64,000 bases of DNA from Berberis thunbergii (taxonomy: Eukaryota > Streptophyta > Magnoliopsida > Ranunculales > Berberidaceae): positions 434,001 through 498,000 of the forward strand of contig QNQO01000641.1 in assembly GCA_003290165.1 (NCBI GenBank). Direction: 5' to 3'. The notes under the pieces were generated by a model. It was not told the DNA's origin. It searched no databases and was given only the letters and a program-made list of their open reading frames with translations. Of this stretch, positions 58,731 through 64,000 are shown piece after piece; positions within the stretch are counted from its first letter, which is position 1, and each line of letters opens with the position of its first letter. The translations under genes and the position numbers were made by a program.

Positions 58731-59504
58731 ACGTTGTTATACCAATAAAGACTAATTAAATATATTTTGATTAATTAAAGAAGAGGGGAAGGTAGTTGAA
58801 GGTTTTTTGTTTTTATTTTTAATTAAAAAAATTAAATATTAAAAATGTTTTATTAATATATAGGGGATGATTAATTTTTTCCTAAATTTAGGAAAAAGTT
58901 GTATGTGGAGTTATTATAGAGAACTATTTAGGAGGATGATTGTAGCAAAAAATTTCTCTATAAAATCTCGAAAATAATTTTTTGATTATTTATGAGGATG
59001 ATTGAAGATGTTATTATATTCGTATATTAACATAATAAACGCGTAGGTTACAACCATATCTATTTATGGTATTGAAACTACTAGACCAAATCTCATTAGC
59101 AAATTTCTAATAACAGGCTCTTTACGAGTATACTTATTAACTAAACACCTGTTACAAAAAGCATAAAACCACAGAAGTTGTTTGATTTCACAATTTGTAA
59201 CTGACTTTGCTAAAAAAATCGAAGAAATTGCATTTGAAGCAAGCTAATCAATCGTTGCATTTGCTTTCAATTTCTGAATATCTTCATCACCTTCATTTAT
59301 TGGAAACTCTCAATAAGCCTTCTCGGATTCAATCAAATGTAAGAGATTTCATTGGCTCCTCCTAGTTTATTTCAAGCTTTTGTAAGACGACTTACGGATC
59401 ATCTCTTTGTGATTAATGAGTCATCAGAACACATGATCGGTTGAGACGAACTCTACATGCCACACATCAAATTCGATAAACCAATATTTCACTCTTTCTT
59501 GAAT
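58731..59504. other. Intergenic, nothing recognised
   Basis: AT-rich DNA without coding signals or clear repeats. Confidence 0.5.
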
Positions 59505-59507
59505 CAA

Positions 59508-59625
59508 ATATGCAATTGGCGAGGAAACATGCGAGGAATTCCCCTTGAGATGTGTGTTCACACGCATCTCAAGGGGGTGGAGGGTTCGACCCCCTCCCTC
59601 GCCCGTTTTCTCACCGGTTAGAATC
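59508..59625. mobile_element. Diverged foldback MITE of the same family
   Basis: 'aattggcgaggaaacatgcg' and inverted 'aaccggtgagaaaacgggcg' ends, with centre 'gagatgtgtgttcacacgcatctc'. No target duplication was recognised, so it is older than its relatives. Confidence 0.6.
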
Positions 59626-59644
59626 CCTATCTTAAAATGAATCG

Positions 59645-59805
59645 AAATTCTAACTCATTTGAAAAACCAGCGAAATTTCACTGTTTGGAGGCGAAAATAC
59701 ATTTTGTCTCCTCCTCTTTAGACACATACTCCAAAAAGGTGTTATAAAGAGAGCGGCAAAAATGTATTTTCGCCCGCAGGCAATGAACTGAAATGAATTT
59801 TCAAA
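59645..59805. mobile_element. Diverged foldback MITE, second interior type
   Basis: 'gaaattctaactcatttg' start and interior 'atttcactgtttggaggcg', 'aaaatacattttgtctcc' and 'ccaaaaaggtgtt' match the 53913-54073 element. No target duplication was recognised. It lies about 380 bp upstream of the ACR9 start codon. Confidence 0.65.
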
Positions 59806-60187
59806 TTTGAATTCCTCTGCATAAAGAAACTTCTTCTAATCCAAAAGATCCTCAAAATCTCACGAGATCTTATCCCTCGTATTGTAAATAAAATCGAAAA
59901 AAATATATAAAGAAAAAGCAACCAAGCAACTGAAACGAAAGAAAAACAGAGGAAAAACTTTCTTCTCGACTCTGTCTTTTTACTTTTTTTCTCCGATGTT
60001 TGCCGATCTAAAAGTACAAACTCTCAACAGATCAAAGAAGAAGAACGAAAACCCATTTTATTGCACTACGTATCTCGCTCTGGTTCTACTTATAACTCCA
60101 TAACTTCCAGGCTCTGTTTCTGAAGAGCAGAGAAAGAAAACCTGAAAAAGTTCCTGAGTTTTGGGAGATTCTTAGTTAAAAGAAGAC

Positions 60188-62928
60188 ATGGGTATTCTTT
60201 CAGATGATGTAGTGCTTTTCAAGCAACCAGAGAAACCAGGTGACCCACATGTGATCACTGTGAACTGCCCTGACAAAAGGGGGTTAGGTTGTGATTTGTG
60301 CCGGATTATACTCTTCTTTGGGTTGAGCATTACTAGAGGAGGTAAGAGAAACTAGTGAAACTTGCATTGATAAGAAATGGGTTGTTGTTGATTTTGATTT
60401 TCGTGTTAAGTTTTGTTCAAAGTTCAAAACTTTTTGTGTAGATTTTTGTTATAAAAATGGGTGATTTTGATAAGAAGAACATAGTAAGAAGATGGGGTCT
60501 TCTTAATTTTGGCTTTAAGTGTTAAATTTTGTGCTAATTTTCATATTTTTGGTGATTAATGTTTTGAGGGTTTTTGTTTGATTTTGCGGTGAAGATGTTT
60601 TGACAGATGGGAAATGGTGCTATGGAGTGTTCTGGGTTTTGGGGAAGCCTACTACTAGATGGAGTTTGTTGAAGAAGAGATTGATTGAAGCTTGTCCTTC
60701 TTGTTGTTCTGCTTCTGGGATTTACTATTACATAGCTGAGTTTGAGCAACCAAAGCCTCCTGATGTTTTCCTCTTGAAGTTCTGCGGGTTCGATCGAAAA
60801 GGGCTATTGCATGGTGAGATTGAAACTCTTATAAACTCATGCTTCAATTTGGATAAACTTGTATCTTTCATTAATATACTAAATTTGCATCTCAATGAGG
60901 ATTATGTTTTCATATGGCATGCTAGGGGCATTTACTGAGTTAGATTACATCTATTAATCAAACGAACTTCCATTTTTAATTTTCAATTGAAACATGATAT
61001 CAGAGCTTTGGTTCAAAAAGGTCGGAGGTTCGGTTCTCCCCCAACACAATTGCTGAGGTATTTTTCAGCCATTGCGCTGGGGACTATTGAAACTAGAAGT
61101 CCACTACTCCCCCGTAGATCCGGACTTTGATATATGCTAGATATGTCTCTCTACAAGCTTAAGCTTTTAGAGAAGTTGGCAATTTTAACACTAATGTTAG
61201 ATATCTGTTTTGAGTTTGTATTTAATCGATGACATTTTGGCAGATGTGACAGTGGTTCTGTGTGAGCTTGAGCTTATAATAAAAAAAGTGAAGGTATCAA
61301 CAACACCAGATGGTAATGCAGTGGATTTGTTCTTCTTCACAGACACTAGGTACAGAGACCTTCTTCGCATGTATAATTTTAGCACAAGTTCTTCTTTCTT
61401 TGATCGAATTGCATTGATTTCTGTTTATTGTAGGATTGTCTAGATATCCTGAGATACAAACCACTCTTGCAAATAATAGCTTAATTCCGAGTTGCCAACC
61501 CGATAATTTAGATTTTTTTCTTTCAGTATTTCATACACTTCATTAAGGTCATTCTTGCAGTCACCTACCCATTTCATTCCAGCTAGTTTGTAGTGATGTG
61601 ATTCTTTGTTTAGCTATCTTGCACAAATATTCCATTGATAAGGGTTTATCGTCATTGATCAGAGAACTTATGCATACAAAGAAGAGGAAAGAGGATACGT
61701 ATGATTATCTGAAAGCTTTTCTAGGGGATGTGATGATATGTTGTGATATTGAATTGGTTGGTCCTGAGATTGCTACTTGTTCTCAAAGAACCACTTTTCT
61801 ACCGCCAGCAATCACCGAGGAGATGTTCAGCTTGGAACTACCAAACAATCAACCAAGTGGATCTTCCACCGGAAATAATGTATCTGTCACATCAGATAAC
61901 TCTCTTAGCCCTTCTCACACACTCATTCAAATCATCTGCCAAGATTACAAAGGCCTTCTCTACGACATAACGAGAACTTTGAAGGATTATAACATCCAGG
62001 TATACTTTCCTTCTAGACCTTTTCAGAGAAATACTGTATTGTTTGGTGCAAAGTCTCATACAATGCCATTGAGTAGCCTGAAGATGTTGATTTCAAACTT
62101 TCTTCAAATGATAAAGGGAAGCAAACTAATTCTTGTTAAGAAATTTTTAATTCTTAGATGGAACTATGATTTTGTTCAACAGTTCATGCTGGTGGATATC
62201 GGATGTTTAAAAGTATAAGAGTTAACCATCATTAGGTATAAAAATGTGTCTGGAAGTGTTGTGGTGTTTGCAGTACACCTGTTTGTGTTTGAACATTTAT
62301 ATGATCCATACACTGTACTGTCCTTGTTATGTAACTCTTATAATTGAAAATCTCACAGTTTATTTTTTGCATTCCTCATTATAGAACATATATGACTTGC
62401 CAGGTATCTTATGGGCGTTTCTCAATAAAAGGAGGGAAGTCCTGTGAGCTGGACTTGTTTGTAATGCAAGCAGATGGCAAGAAAATTGTTGATCCCAACA
62501 AGCGGAACTCATTGTGCTCTCGCCTAAGGATGGAGCTAGTCCATCCTTTAAGAATAACTATGGTTAGTCGAGGGCCTGACACAGAGCTTTTGGTTGCCAA
62601 TCCCGTGGAGTTATCCGGAAAAGGGCGGCCGCTTGTGTTCTTTGACATCACCCTTGCTCTCCGGATGCTTGACACGGGCATCTTTTCAGTACTTTTTCAT
62701 CCTCTGATTCCAACAATTACTCTTTTTTAAGTACTTTGATATCTTCCCCTTTACCATAAACTTATCTACCATGCAAATTAAATTTTGCAGGCTGAGATTG
62801 GGAGATACACGATTGGAGATAGGGAGTGGGAAGTTTACAGAGTCCTTCTCGATGAAGGAGACAATGTAACTGTTTCACTTGACAAGGTTGTAATGGAAGT
62901 GAGAAAGATGCTAATGGGTTGGAATTGA
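60188..62928 (+). CDS. ACR9: Four-ACT-domain protein, ACR9 type
   Basis: Exons 60188-60341, 60595-60813, 61244-61349, 61663-61999, 62404-62688 and 62791-62928, all GT-AG with matching phases, give 1239 nt, 412 aa, the usual length for ACR9. The protein has four ACT domains, small-ligand (typically amino-acid) binding folds: about 20-100 (ITVNCPDKRGLGCDLCRII), 114-190 (LKFCGFDRKGLLHDVTVVL), 252-330 (IQIICQDYKGLLYDITRTL) and 335-405 (LVFFDITLALRMLDTGIFSA). There is no catalytic domain. Plant ACR proteins are thought to sense amino acids or regulate nitrogen and sugar responses; for this clade that is largely inferred. Ends KMLMGWN. The frame is intact. ACR10 is the sister possibility. Confidence 0.95.
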
Positions 62929-64000
62929 TCAAAATCCTTGTAGCTTCGACTTAAATTCCAAAGATAGTGTTATCCAATTAAACCCTTGTACAACATACGT
63001 GCTTGGTTAGCTCGTATGCTTGTTAGCTCTCTGCAGTAGTCAGGTACTCACAAGTAATATACAGATGTACATGTCAGTGTGTGAAGTCGCCTATGTATAT
63101 GCTAAATCTACTGCATAAACGACACTAACTTGGTAATACAGTGATAGGAAAGTTGGACACAGAATGTAAGGAGATTAGAGTAGGTGTTGCATTGTGTACA
63201 GAGGAAAGAACATGCATATATAAATTAATGCTAAATATATACTAACCATCTTTTCCTTTATATTTGTCTCTGTGTTTACATTTTTTTTTTCCAATTACTC
63301 CATTTCTCTGCAGCAAGATATGATATATTTAGATTAAGCACAGTGAAGAGTGGAGAGTGTAAATTTATAGGGTATGTGGGAGAGGAAAATGTCTACAATA
63401 CAATTCTCTCTTAGCATCAAAAGACGGTGGTTCCAAGTAGGGTGACTTAAGAGAATCAGATTCCTTGCTTGTACAATAGGATTATACAAGGACGAACTCT
63501 TATTTGCTCTCTGTAAACACTAAAAACTCAACCGAAACCAAGCTTCATATACACTATATGCCTATGTTTCAATTTTTATTTTTTATATTTTTCTAGTTAA
63601 ATTTGATTTTCAATCAAACTCCATCTAAAACAAGGGTAAGAGAGTTCGGAAACAAACCTAGATTCAAACCCAAACTCTCTTCCCGTAGATTCGACTTCAT
63701 CTAAGTTAAGAAGAATTTAGCTAGCTGGTATTTTAATAATTGGCTTTCCCACGGTTGAGCAAAATCATAACATATGGAACTTTACAAGTGTCTTCATTTT
63801 TGTCAAGGTGCCCCTTCTTTTCAAGTAAATTCCACAAATCATTTTTACAAAATAATAATAATAATAATACATTTAAAAAAAACCTAAATAAGGATTCAGT
63901 TCCTGACGTAATTTCGGTTATAATTTCAAATTTATAATATAAGTTATGCATTTTAATATCTTAAATACTACATATTACATGAGAATCACTCGAATAACAA
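62929..64000. other. ACR9 3' region and intergenic DNA
   Basis: Presumed 3' UTR, then non-coding DNA with an (aat)n microsatellite near 63850-63868. Short open frames on both strands are not credible. Nothing else was recognised before the window edge. Confidence 0.5.

Noticed and set aside
60985..61140. SINE- or tRNA-like stretch ('gtcggaggttcggttctccc') in ACR9 intron 2
   Set aside because: The B-box-like motif is present, but there is no proper A box, A-tail or target duplication.
1..64000. CRISPR arrays, prokaryotic-type operons or a defence-like gene cluster
   Set aside because: The sequence is plant nuclear DNA; direct repeats are tandem duplications or transposons without the regular short-repeat and spacer pattern.

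Overview
The window is nuclear DNA from a flowering plant, most likely a eudicot. It is AT-rich and has spliced genes with GT-AG introns, an intron-containing plant-type tRNA-Tyr, and dense class II transposons (hAT, MULE-type MITEs, PIF/Harbinger). I cannot name the species. Exon models were built by hand from reading frames, splice sites and remembered family sequences. All five models close in frame.

Layout of genes: (1) 3736-5304 (+), a four-exon group III-A xyloglucan endotransglucosylase/hydrolase (XTH31/32 type, 292 aa). (2) 6312-6397 (+), tRNA-Tyr(GTA) with a 13-nt intron. (3) 14849-29865 (-), a 13-exon, 626-aa RING + coiled coil + WD40 protein, the plant RFWD3-type E3 ubiquitin ligase, stretched over 15 kb by transposon-bearing introns. 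(4) 35986-39541 (+), a three-exon, 130-aa Cdc25/arsenate-reductase-like phosphatase (Arath;CDC25/ACR2 type). (5) 41476-45977 (+), a four-exon, 83-aa small hydrophobic protein resembling the C18orf32/UPF0729 family, with an apparent GC-AG intron directly after the ATG. (6) 60188-62928 (+), a six-exon, 412-aa four-ACT-domain protein, ACR9 type. The genes look functionally unrelated, as is normal for plant chromosomes. No operon-like or defence system is visible.

The rest is mostly mobile DNA. Four hAT families occur: a decayed autonomous element at about 8600-13912; a second decayed one at 31304-35809 (7/8-bp target duplication) that carries a ribosomal protein eS4 gene fragment and a SINE and ends 176 bp upstream of the CDC25 start codon; a nested pair at 16903-19068 / 17793-18838 inside an RFWD3 intron; and a perfect non-autonomous hAT at 48721-49162. 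A family of GC-rich foldback MITEs with 9-bp target duplications (MULE-type) occurs at least eight times. A PIF/Harbinger-like element lies at 46404-47953. A roughly 2-kb tandem segmental duplication (50935-52911 / 52912-55265) contains a hAT element in both copies and private MITE insertions in each, so empty and filled sites can be compared directly.

The most interesting material is this transposon biology: the foldback family with its modular interiors, the captured host-gene fragments, and the dated insertions in the segmental duplication. I see no convincing novel protein-coding system.
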